NCBI GenBank assembly: GCA_018340805.1
Contig: JACMZG010001914.1
Coordinates: forward strand, 49,024,218-49,088,217
Length of the DNA stretch: 64,000 bases
Source: Microvelia longipes
Lineage: Eukaryota > Arthropoda > Insecta > Hemiptera > Veliidae
Direction of reading: 5' to 3'
The position numbers and the translations under genes are program-made. Numbering within the stretch: position 1 is the first letter of the stretch; each line of letters starts with the position of its first letter. Under the pieces are notes generated by a model that was given only the letters and a program-made list of their open reading frames with translations, had not been told where the DNA came from and ran no database searches. Shown piece after piece: positions 56,016 through 64,000 of this stretch.

Positions 56016-56763
56016 CACTAAAAGAAGTTTAAAGGAAAATAATCTGACATATTTCATTAATAACTGAATAGTCTGACATATTATTTTCAATTATAAAATA
56101 TTTTTAAACCAAGAAGTCTGACATTATCTAAGGCTTAAATAAATAATAAAATTGAGTTTATAAAAAAAGGATAGAAGGTTTTTATAAATAAAACTAATTT
56201 TTGTAGAGTAACAGTTATGAATTATATGAAGGCCCGGGGGCGGGTAATGTTTAATAAGCACTCATGAACTTATTAATGGGTTCTGTCCAAATTTTTAATG
56301 TTTTCATTTTACGATCTTTTGATGTTGATTCACATAGTGGTAGATTAGACGGTTAAGATAATTATATTGCTGCTTTTCCTTCTTCAAAGGTCGTTGCGAG
56401 TAATTTATTTTATAATATTAATCCCTGTTGTTTACCAAGTAGTCATTTTTCGAAGAATTAATTACGTCGGACTGCATTTTTTTTTTGTTTAATTCAAACG
56501 TAAGATTCTGCCACTGTAATTTTAAGTCTAATTTATAAAACTTTTTTTTTGGAAATGAGGTGATTCGTGTGGCGGGAGTTGTACCCGGATACGTTGCTAA
56601 AATTCGTTTAAGAGTTCCGTGATGTATGTATTTGGAAGGTATTATTGTTAACAAGCCGATTAGTTGCATTATCCTGCTTGTTACTGAATGTTTTTTGATT
56701 TTTCAATATAAATACTAAAATATTTTCTAGATTGTTATAAACTGAACTACTTTAACTCAGTGC
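56016..56763. other. Non-coding stretch
   Basis: A short phrase with TCTGACAT recurs three times at 56042-56125. The 83-codon minus frame at 56418-56669 shows no motif. Confidence 0.45.
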
Positions 56764-57385
56764 TAACTATATTTTGCTGTATTGTTATATTTGCCGCTTT
56801 CTGTTATATTATGTATTGATATATTTGCCGCTTTCTGTTATATTCTGTCTTGTTATGTTTGCCGCTATCTGTTATATTCTGTATTGTTATATTTGCCGCT
56901 TTCTGTTATATTCTGTATTGTTATATTTGCCGCTTTCTGTTATATTCTGTATTGTTATATTTGCCGCTTTCGTTATATTCTGTATTGTTATATTTGCCGC
57001 TTTCGTTATATTCTGTATTGTTATATTTGCCGCTTTCTGTTATATTCTGTATTGTTATATTTGCCGCTTTCTGATATATTCTGTTTTGTTATATTTGCCG
57101 CTTTCTATTTATTCTGTATTGTTATATTTGCGCTTTCTGTTATATTCTGTATTGTTATATTTGCCGCTTTCGTTATATTCTGTATTTGTTATATTTGCCG
57201 CTTTCGTTATATTCTGTATTGTTATATTTGCCGCTTTCTGTTATATTCTGTATTGTTATATTTGCCGCTTTCTGAAATATTCTGTTTTGTTATATTTGCC
57301 GCTTTCTGTTGTATTCTGTATTGTTATATTTGCCGCTCTCTGTTGTATTCTGTATTATTATATTAGCCGCTTGCTGTATTTTGTT
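56764..57385. repeat. Minisatellite, 34-bp unit, about 18 copies
   Basis: The unit is GCCGCTTTCTGTTATATTCT, GTATTGTTATATTT. All three plus frames lack stops, so a 225-codon and a 194-codon frame overlap. Since 34 is not a multiple of 3, they read the same hydrophobic peptide out of phase. There is no promoter or homologue. Treated as satellite. Confidence 0.95.
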
Positions 57386-57479
57386 ATATTTTACGCTTTT
57401 GTTAAAAAAGCTTTATTATTATTATGTTTTGCTGAGCTAATTTCGGAGTGATGGGCATAGTTTTATACCACTATGGTAT
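57386..57479. other. Spacer
   Basis: Nothing recognised. Confidence 0.5.
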
Positions 57480-57990
57480 AATACACGGCTAAAATTAGAT
57501 GACAGCGCGCCAAAAATCTGTGAGGGGAATAATTCTATTGGTTCAGAAATCACCCCTTCCCCCTCCACCTCATGCCAACCTCGGTACAAAAAAATACTTT
57601 TTTCATAAATAAAATTATTAAAAGGCAACACTGGTTTTAAAAACTTGTAACCTCGCGTCGCTTTTTTCCTTCACGGTGCATTACGTAATTAACAACTTAA
57701 ACTACACTCAATTTATGCTTCCGAATAAAGTTGAAGCAACACCTAATTGGCAATTTTACGTCAAGACCAAAGATACCACAATATTTTTACTTAAAAAGTA
57801 ATGAAATAATTTTTTTAAATAAAAAATACAAATTAAAATAAAATGATAAAATTCAAAACATAACCCGAGTTACAGTGTTGCCAGAATAGAGATTTTTTCG
57901 TTACTTAAAAAAGGGATTTTTTTTTTTAAAAAGAGGGTTAAAAGCAGTGATATTTTGGCGGGCTGTCAATTGATTTTAGCCGTGTAAGAT
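57480..57990. mobile_element. MITE family D (ACACGGCTAAAAT...GCGCGCCAAAAAT), copy 1
   Basis: Left end ACACGGCTAAAATTAGATGA, CAGCGCGCCAAAAAT; right end ATATTTTGGCGGGCTGTCAA, TTGATTTTAGCCGTGT, inverted. About 510 bp, non-coding. A second copy starts at 63143. Confidence 0.8.
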
Positions 57991-58745
57991 ACAATAGTGG
58001 GATAAATATTTAATTTATCTAAGGGATAAACAATATCTTAATTTAAGTTATAACTTAAATCCTATGAGTGACTTAATGTACTTTCCTTCTTATAACCTTT
58101 AATTTTTAATTATTTTGTTTTTATTTTTAAATTTTATTGACACGAATGTCTCTTCTTCGGAATCATGAGGCCAAATATGGTTATTTTTAATAAATTAGCT
58201 TTATTTTCGTCCCATCTGGAGTTATTCATAAAATTAATTATTATTAATAGTATTAAATACCATTAATAGCATTTAATATCATTATGATGTCATTCTTGAA
58301 AATATTTATGAATGCAACTAACTAACTTTTAAATGTAGACCCTATATTATTTAATCTTATTTTGACAAATAAAATGTTCCACCTGTCCGCCATATTTCTT
58401 TTCACCAAAAAATCCTATTTATTTCTTTTGTCGATTTCCCTTTATATTTGAGTTCATTGTGCTGTCTATTGTGGATTTCTTCTTTCACTGACGTTTCATT
58501 TAGTTGTCTATCACTTCTTCCTTTTCTTCTCCGTCCTTTTATACTTGAGGTCATTTTTATATTTCGGACAATACTTTAAGGCGATGAACCATTATTGTAC
58601 ATGCATCATGTTCTTTAAAAAGAAAACGAAAATAATGTATTTTGCTTGTAGCACAAAAATTATTAACAGTAACTTTTTACAAAAGTTACTTTATTCGACG
58701 AGGGAAGAGTGGTTTTTCTAAAAGAGAAGGACTCTCTAATCAAGA
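57991..58745. other. Non-coding stretch
   Basis: Nothing recognised. Confidence 0.5.
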
Positions 58746-58749
58746 ATAC

Positions 58750-58757
58750 ACACACAC

Positions 58758-58800
<43 letters not shown>
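58750..58800. repeat. CA/TA microsatellite
   Basis: (CA)n then (TA)n, next to a SINE 3' end. Confidence 0.95.
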
Positions 58801-58805
<5 letters not shown>

Positions 58806-58819
58806 AAATAAAAAAAAAA

Positions 58820-59048
58820 AATGCCAGTTTTAGGCCTTTCGGCCCATCAAGGTATTCACCCTGCGGGAACCACCTCAGGTGGGTAGCATCTACTACACTC
58901 TAAGAATTAATTAAAGTTGGCGAAATCTATTTAATACAAATACTATTAGAGCATAATAAAATAAAATCTTAGAGCATAGCCCGGGCTGCGAACCTCGGAC
59001 CTCCGATGCCGAAATCGAACGCCTATACGATCACGGCCACGGAGGCAG
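58820..59048 (-). mobile_element. tRNA-derived SINE, subfamily 2
   Basis: On the minus strand: GCCTCCGTGGCCGTGATCGT with A-box, AGGTTCGCAGCCCGG as B box, body with AGATTTCGCCAACTT, then CCTGATGGGCCGAAAGGC at the 3' end. It differs from the 1506 and 25256 copies in the body and tail and is closer to 10490-10662. Confidence 0.8.
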
Positions 59049-59596
59049 ACATATATATATATATATATGTATATATAAAAATAATATTTTAAATTCGCTA
59101 ATTTATTTATTTTCCGCTAACTAAGAAATTCGCTAAAAATAAATAAGATGTAAAATAAACTTAAAAGCGTAAACTCAACAAATAATAGTATGTACTGGAG
59201 AAACATGAAACATTTTTCATTGCATGCATAAATATATCGTAAATAAGTTCAAAGCGAAGTCATAACTAAACAGAAAATATGAGATATAAATTCAATAATA
59301 AAATATTTCTTAATTCTTATGATGGTTCTTCCTATGGGGGGATTACAACCCGTTTTAAAAGACCCAGGGTAATAATTCCTTATTTTATTGCAACAATCTT
59401 ATTTATTTTTTATATAAGTTGTGGGATTTATTTCGTATTCAACATTATTACTCTGAATTCGGTGTTTTATAGAATAAATACAAACTTTATGTCCTATTTA
59501 ACTTGAGATTTCTAATGCTCTCATTATTAATTCATAACTAATAATAACACTAATTTGCTAATACTACAAAATCTTCTTCTATGGGTCATGCTAGGA
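59049..59596. other. Non-coding stretch
   Basis: A 75-codon frame at 59279-59506 contains one hydrophobic segment, but nothing else supports it. Confidence 0.4.
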
Positions 59597-59790
59597 AGAA
59601 ATAGTATATTATGCAACTAGGCAGCAAAATGGAATTTTGCAGACGAGTTTTATAAATTTGCCCCCGAGCCGAAGGCGAGGGTGGGCTATGGAAATTACCT
59701 GCAGAGGCGTAAGCCGAGGCAGGTAATTAATTGCACGAGTCTGCAATGTTTCCTTTGCTGCATAGTAGCATATACTATTTTTCTACTAAT
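59597..59790. repeat. Nested hairpin cluster
   Basis: Outer arms AATAGTATATTATGCA and TGCATAGTAGCATATACTATT; middle arms TTTGCAGACGAG and CACGAGTCTGCAA; inner hairpins CCCGAGCCGAAGGCGAGGG and TACCTGCAGAGGCG-TAAG-CCGAGGCAGGTA. Same style as 1-262 and the 43-kb clusters. The two frames at 59681-59976 start in it. Confidence 0.8.
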
Positions 59791-60757
59791 GGCAGAAAAA
59801 AATACACAAGAGATTATTTTAAATACTTGCTGCGAGATTTTACAGGCAGTAAAGACTGCTTTGAAGTAGATGCAACGCTGACAATATCAGGTGGAGTGTG
59901 GTCCAATAACTCGTCAATGTCAACAATGTTTGTATCTTTATTCACTTCACTGTTGTTCTCACTCATTATGTTTTAGTAACTTAACTTTAGTTTACAGATT
60001 TAGTTTTTGATAACGTCCTATTTTTGTAACTTTATATACTTAAACTAAATATAACAACATTAAATACAAAATCTGACGACTTAAAAATTAAAAATCTGTC
60101 GATTCATAAACAGCTGGTAAATAATTTAATTTAATGCCAAAATTATCAGTGTTTGCCAATTTGTTTCCAAAACATTATATATTATTAGATAACAAATGTT
60201 AAACATTTAATAATAATATTGTAATTTTAAGTAACAACAAAGAAAGTTACATACTAGAAACAAGCTAGAATAAATCATAGTTTACAAAATGAAACAATAC
60301 CGAAATTCACGCAATAATTTGTAAAATAATAACCTCCGCTCATTCATTTTCCCGCCTTGGGAGTTTTGACTTGTTTCCCATGTTATTTAAATGAGCCATA
60401 ACTCCCTAGTACTTTTTTCATTACCAAAACATTTTGCGTACTGTTTTGAAACATTTTGCGTACAGTTTTAAAACATTTCCCGTATTGTTTGACAGTGTAG
60501 GTAAAATGACATTTTGCAGCTTAAAAACAGCCCAGTAATGGCTAATTTTGCTGCCGTGAGTAGATAAAAGTATGGAAATGGCAAACAAATATAATTAATC
60601 ATTTAAAAAAAATCTAAACTTTAGATCCAAAAAAAAACAGGATGATCCGAAGAATTGTTGAAGAATTGAATTGTCGTGAGGAGGAACTAAATTACTTTAG
60701 AATTTTGTATAAATCCTGCTCATAGTATTTTAATTTAATTTTCTTTCCATCCCTTTA
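59791..60757. other. About 1 kb without a recognised gene
   Basis: A phrase ACATTTTGCGTACTGTTTT is repeated near 60430-60470. Nothing else. Confidence 0.45.
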
Positions 60758-61205
60758 TAGTCCAAGAGCCCAGGGGTGTTGTGTTAATAAAAAGTGTAAT
60801 GGCTGGAACCGGTCTCAATTTTTCGTAAATACCTTCCTGAACAAGGATCTCCAACTCTGCCGACTCGTATCGGATGGGTGTCCCAGGCAGAACGCACTTT
60901 AGGGGTCAAAGGTTCTGCCTGGGACACCGGACAGAACCTGCCGGTTCTGCCGATACGAGTCGGCAGAATTGCAGATCCTTGTTCAGGAAGGTATTTACGA
61001 AAAATTAAACCCGTTTCCAGCCATTACACTTTTTATTAACTTCGGTGGTAAATTTGACATGTAAAGTGCGTTCTGCCTTGGACACCCATCTGATACGAGT
61101 CGGCAGAATTGCAGATCCTTGTTCAGGAAGGTATTTACGAAAAATTGAGACCGGTTCCAGCTATTACACTTTTTATTAACAAAACACCCCTGGGCTCTTG
61201 GTCTA
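60758..61205. mobile_element. Composite foldback element, copy 2
   Basis: The ends and module are those of 16550-16976, here once forward and twice inverted. The two copies are thus mirror images in module order. Centre near 60905-60955 with repeated GGTTCTGCC words. Confidence 0.85.
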
Positions 61206-61570
61206 TTAGATTTAAGACTATTTAATACTTTCCTTTTAAAGCTAAATAAGAGAGTAAAAGAAAATATAGAAATAGTTGAGATGAGAAGGAAGTGTCAAAG
61301 TATTATTTGATTATTTTCTAATGATATTACTTCTTCAAAGAGTAAGGACAAGTCATTATTATATCCTACAGGATAGTAAAGAACTATCCTGTATCTTTAG
61401 AAAACCTCAAAAGAGGTCCTTAAGGACTCTTTGAGATTGTAGCCGCTGGAGTGTACTTGAGAATTCTGTGTTCTTTAACAATATTTAGACTGACTCGAGA
61501 TCTTATCTTAATTTATATAAAATTATTTCTGTAACAGTTTATCTAATACTGCGTTCCATTTCTATTAGAT
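61206..61570. other. Spacer with a hairpin
   Basis: 61367-61393 forms a hairpin with arms TACAGGATAGT and ACTATCCTGTA. Nothing else. Confidence 0.6.
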
Positions 61571-61660
61571 TCCATTTATTTTATACCCGTCTTCGCTACG
61601 TCATCCTCCCTACTTCGGACTCGCTTCGCTCATCTTCAAAATATAAAATTCGAAGTATTT
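61571..61660 (-). mobile_element. 5S-headed SINE body fragment
   Basis: Only the body words TACTTCGGACTCGCTTCGCT and a GTCATCC tail piece are seen; the 5S head is absent. Confidence 0.4.
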
Positions 61661-61720
61661 ACCAGAGACGAGCGGTGCTCTCTTACTGCCATCATGCATG
61701 GCAAGTAAAACATATATTAT

Positions 61721-61905
61721 TTGATACTACCGAGTTCAGGCTCTGTCGGCGCCCTAATGATTTAGACGTAACGAAACAGAGTGGGACATGACACTATGTC
61801 GAGCCATCAATTATGACGAATGTCGTATGATAGAACAGTTCCCAGATGTAGCATCGCTTTTTGCTTGATACATTTCCTAGGTGTCTCTCGCAAAATTAAA
61901 TTGTA
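61721..61905. mobile_element. MITE family C, half copy
   Basis: GATACTACCGAG, GGCTCTGTCGGCGCCCTAAT, GAGTGGGACATGACACTATG, GGTGTCTCTCGCAAAATTA. Confidence 0.7.
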
Positions 61906-62712
61906 ATTTTTATAAAGTGTAACTTCATAAAAGTTACACTTATTGTGTAACCAGTCGTGTTATACAATAAAGAACACTTTAATAACATAATGTTTATTAA
62001 AATAGTATCGGCAATATTATAGACTAAATTAATACTTCATATCCTTTTTATGTTTTTGTTTAATTCTACACCTTACGCAAGTGCGTTGAACTTGCAAGTT
62101 AATTTATTATTTTACAGGTTATTAGCGCGCCCGGCCACATCCCACATGCAGACGTGATCCCCAGCCACCCTAACAAGGTGTTGAGTTATTTTCCAGTCAA
62201 ATTATTATTTTCGTTATATAAACAATTTTTTTAACTACTTTGTTTATTAGTTATATCCTTCGTACTTATTATTATCTTTTTATTTTTTTTTTATTTTAAC
62301 TAAAATGTGTGGGATAAGATTTTTATTTTTACTAAAAAAAAATGTTTATTCTTTTATTAAAAAAATTCTAAGTTTTAAAATTTCTTTTTAAATATTTTTT
62401 TTTAATCTTTTATACATAAAAAAGATTATTATTAATACTTACTAAAGAAAATAACCAAAGTAACTAAAATTAATAGAAATAACAATAAAATAAAATAAAA
62501 TAAAACTAAATAATAAAAAAACCAGTAGTAATAAATACTAGATGCTTCAAGGCGAGACAAATTGTTTATTAACAAGTTTGTATCTTAATTATAGTCTACC
62601 TTTACCGAAAGAAAAAATAATAATAAAATAAAAACGAATAAATTATAAAAATTGTTATTTAACTAAAATTTCGTAACTATTATTGCACTCACTAAAGATA
62701 ATAAATAAAGCA
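61906..62712. other. AT-rich stretch with a hairpin
   Basis: 61916-61942: AAGTGTAACTT and AAGTTACACTT. Nothing else recognised. Confidence 0.5.
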
Positions 62713-62940
62713 GTGAAAATTGAAAACGGGATACTTCGAAACTTTTTCTTACCTTTCCTGAATCGCTACTCTAGTACTCCTTACTTCGGACTCGCTTTGC
62801 TCGTCCTTAGACTGAAAAAACGCCTTATTTATAAGTTGGCATATCTTCGAACACCCTTTGCAAAGTGGAAAGAACAGTTTTAATCACAGTGGTCACCCCT
62901 ACACTTACTGACCATGCTCGATGCACCTGGTGAGTTAAAC
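62713..62940 (-). mobile_element. SINE with 5S rRNA-like head, copy 4
   Basis: On the minus strand 62935-62889 reads GTGCATCGAGCATGGTCAGT then AAGTGTAGGGGTGACC, the 5S box A to box C segment. The body has GGACGAGCAAAGCGAGTCC and a tail ending ATCCCGTTTTC. The 66-codon frame over it is incidental. Confidence 0.7.
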
Positions 62941-62984
62941 CAAAGACCCGGTTGGATAAACGTGGTCCCATAGCAATTATGAAT

Positions 62985-63045
62985 ACTTAACACACTTGTT
63001 GAATATATCTACAAGTAACACACTTGTTGAATATATCTACTAGCG
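62985..63045. repeat. Tandem duplication, about 28 bp
   Basis: ACACACTTGTTGAATATATC occurs twice in a row. Confidence 0.85.
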
Positions 63046-63142
63046 CCCAATTTCAACTTCATCGACTTGCTTTCCGACTTTAAACGACATTTGAAATGAT
63101 ATACATGCCATACGGTAAAAAATAATTTCTTTTATAATGTAA

Positions 63143-63740
63143 CACATGGCTAAAGTCAGTTGACAGCGCGCCAAAAAATACGGGAGGAAAAGAATTCTAT
63201 TAGTTTATACCGACCGCGCCCCTTACCCCTCTACTTAATGTCAACCTCATTACAAAAAATACCTTTTTCGTAAATTAAATCATGAAAAGGCAACACTGGT
63301 TGTAAACATTTGTAACCTCGCATCGCATTTATTTCCCTCATTGTGCATTTTGATTTGTTTGAGTTCGTTTCGTTTCATTTCAATCTGTTTCAGTTCAATC
63401 TGCGTATTGTGTCATATTATTTCTATAATATGAAACAATACGCATTCAATTATAGAAACTTGACACAAAAAAGCAGTTGGTTTTGGAAAAATGTAAAATA
63501 TAATTATGTCAAGAGCAATAAATCATGCAAAATTAAAACGTCATTTATTTAATCAAAGTATGCCGTTGATAATAAACAATTGTGCTTTTAATGTATATTG
63601 CAGTAAAAATAAATAAAATCTATCTATTAAAAAATAAGTAATTATAGGTGACAATTTAAATGAACTTTTATCATAGAACTGTTATGATCCTTTGCATTAC
63701 GTAATTAACAACGTTAACTCCACCGCGGATATATTTGTTG
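63143..63740. mobile_element. MITE family D, copy 2, interrupted
   Basis: ACATGGCTAAAGTCAGTTGA, CAGCGCGCCAAAAAATAC, then AAAAGGCAACACTGG follow copy 1 up to GTGCATT (63349), and resume at 63693 with TGCATTACGTAATTAACAAC. The right terminal repeat was not found before the window end. Confidence 0.75.
63350..63692. mobile_element. 343-bp insertion in MITE D copy 2
   Basis: Absent from copy 1 at the same point (57676-57690). TGCATT flanks at 63344-63349 and 63693-63698. It has an internal hairpin (TGCGTATTGT...ACAATACGCA, about 63401-63443). The 69-codon frame across it has no recognised domain. Class unknown. Confidence 0.65.
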
Positions 63741-64000
63741 TATTAAAACGAAACTCATTATACATATCTGTTACGTAATTTTCCCTATTTTTTACAAAAA
63801 TTTAAAAAAAGGTATACAAGTCATTCGATAAAATTTAAACTAATGCTGATAGTAAGATGAAACTTGGCTCTTAAATTGCTATTATATATGTTGACAAATT
63901 TTTCCGCTTTTTTACGAATTTTCACAATGACGATAAGTCATTATTGCGGGATAATGACGCCATATTTACATTTTTTTTTCTTAATAACACAGATAGTCCT
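63741..64000. other. Non-coding end of window
   Basis: 63825-63890 shares CATTCGATAAAATTTAAACT and GATGAAACTTGGC with 44115-44170, a piece linked to family L. Confidence 0.5.

Noticed and set aside
56774..57451. 225-codon open frame on the plus strand
   Set aside because: It is the 34-bp minisatellite read through; all three frames are open and give the same peptide out of phase.

Overview
The window is AT-rich animal DNA that looks like gene-free, repeat-dominated chromatin. I recognise no host protein-coding gene, rRNA or functional tRNA. The mix of a BEL/Pao LTR retrotransposon, hammerhead-like motifs of the kind found in Penelope-like elements, a tRNA-derived SINE, a SINE with a 5S rRNA-like head, and many small inverted-repeat DNA elements points to an invertebrate. 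An insect or other arthropod is my best guess, but nothing here proves it.

Layout. 0-16 kb: foldback and MITE-type elements (one a clean hAT MITE with an 8-bp target duplication), a SINE with a 14-bp target duplication, 5S-like SINEs, and minisatellites with 25-bp and 42-bp units. 16-31 kb: foldback elements at 16.5, 18, 20, 20.7 and 21.5 kb, a second 42-bp minisatellite, more SINEs, and a large inverted repeat at 30.6-31.2 kb. 31.7-40.6 kb: a complete BEL/Pao element on the minus strand with two 951/952-bp LTRs, a primer binding site, a polypurine tract, and Gag, protease, RT, RNase H and integrase domains broken into several frames. 41-47 kb: 71-bp and 63-bp tandem arrays, clusters of short perfect hairpins, and a MITE. 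47.9-54 kb: a 2.5-kb tandem duplication plus an extra 0.8-kb partial unit; each unit carries CRE-like sites, a TATA box, two short conserved ORFs, TA microsatellites and GC-rich hairpin arrays. 54-64 kb: further tandem arrays (28, 21 and 34 bp), foldback elements, SINEs and nested MITEs.

Three patterns cut across these annotations. (1) A motif of the form CTGAWGA-stem-GAAA recurs eight times, and several copies sit inside long, near-perfect inverted repeats. (2) Short hairpins with a three-base loop, many with the unusually stable GCGAAGC core, occur in unrelated elements and peak in the 2.5-kb duplicated unit. (3) The two BEL LTRs differ by about twenty short indels and no clear substitution. 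That suggests uncorrected long-read consensus errors, so frameshifts and short-ORF boundaries here should be read with caution.

All homology statements come from reading motifs by eye; no database search was possible.
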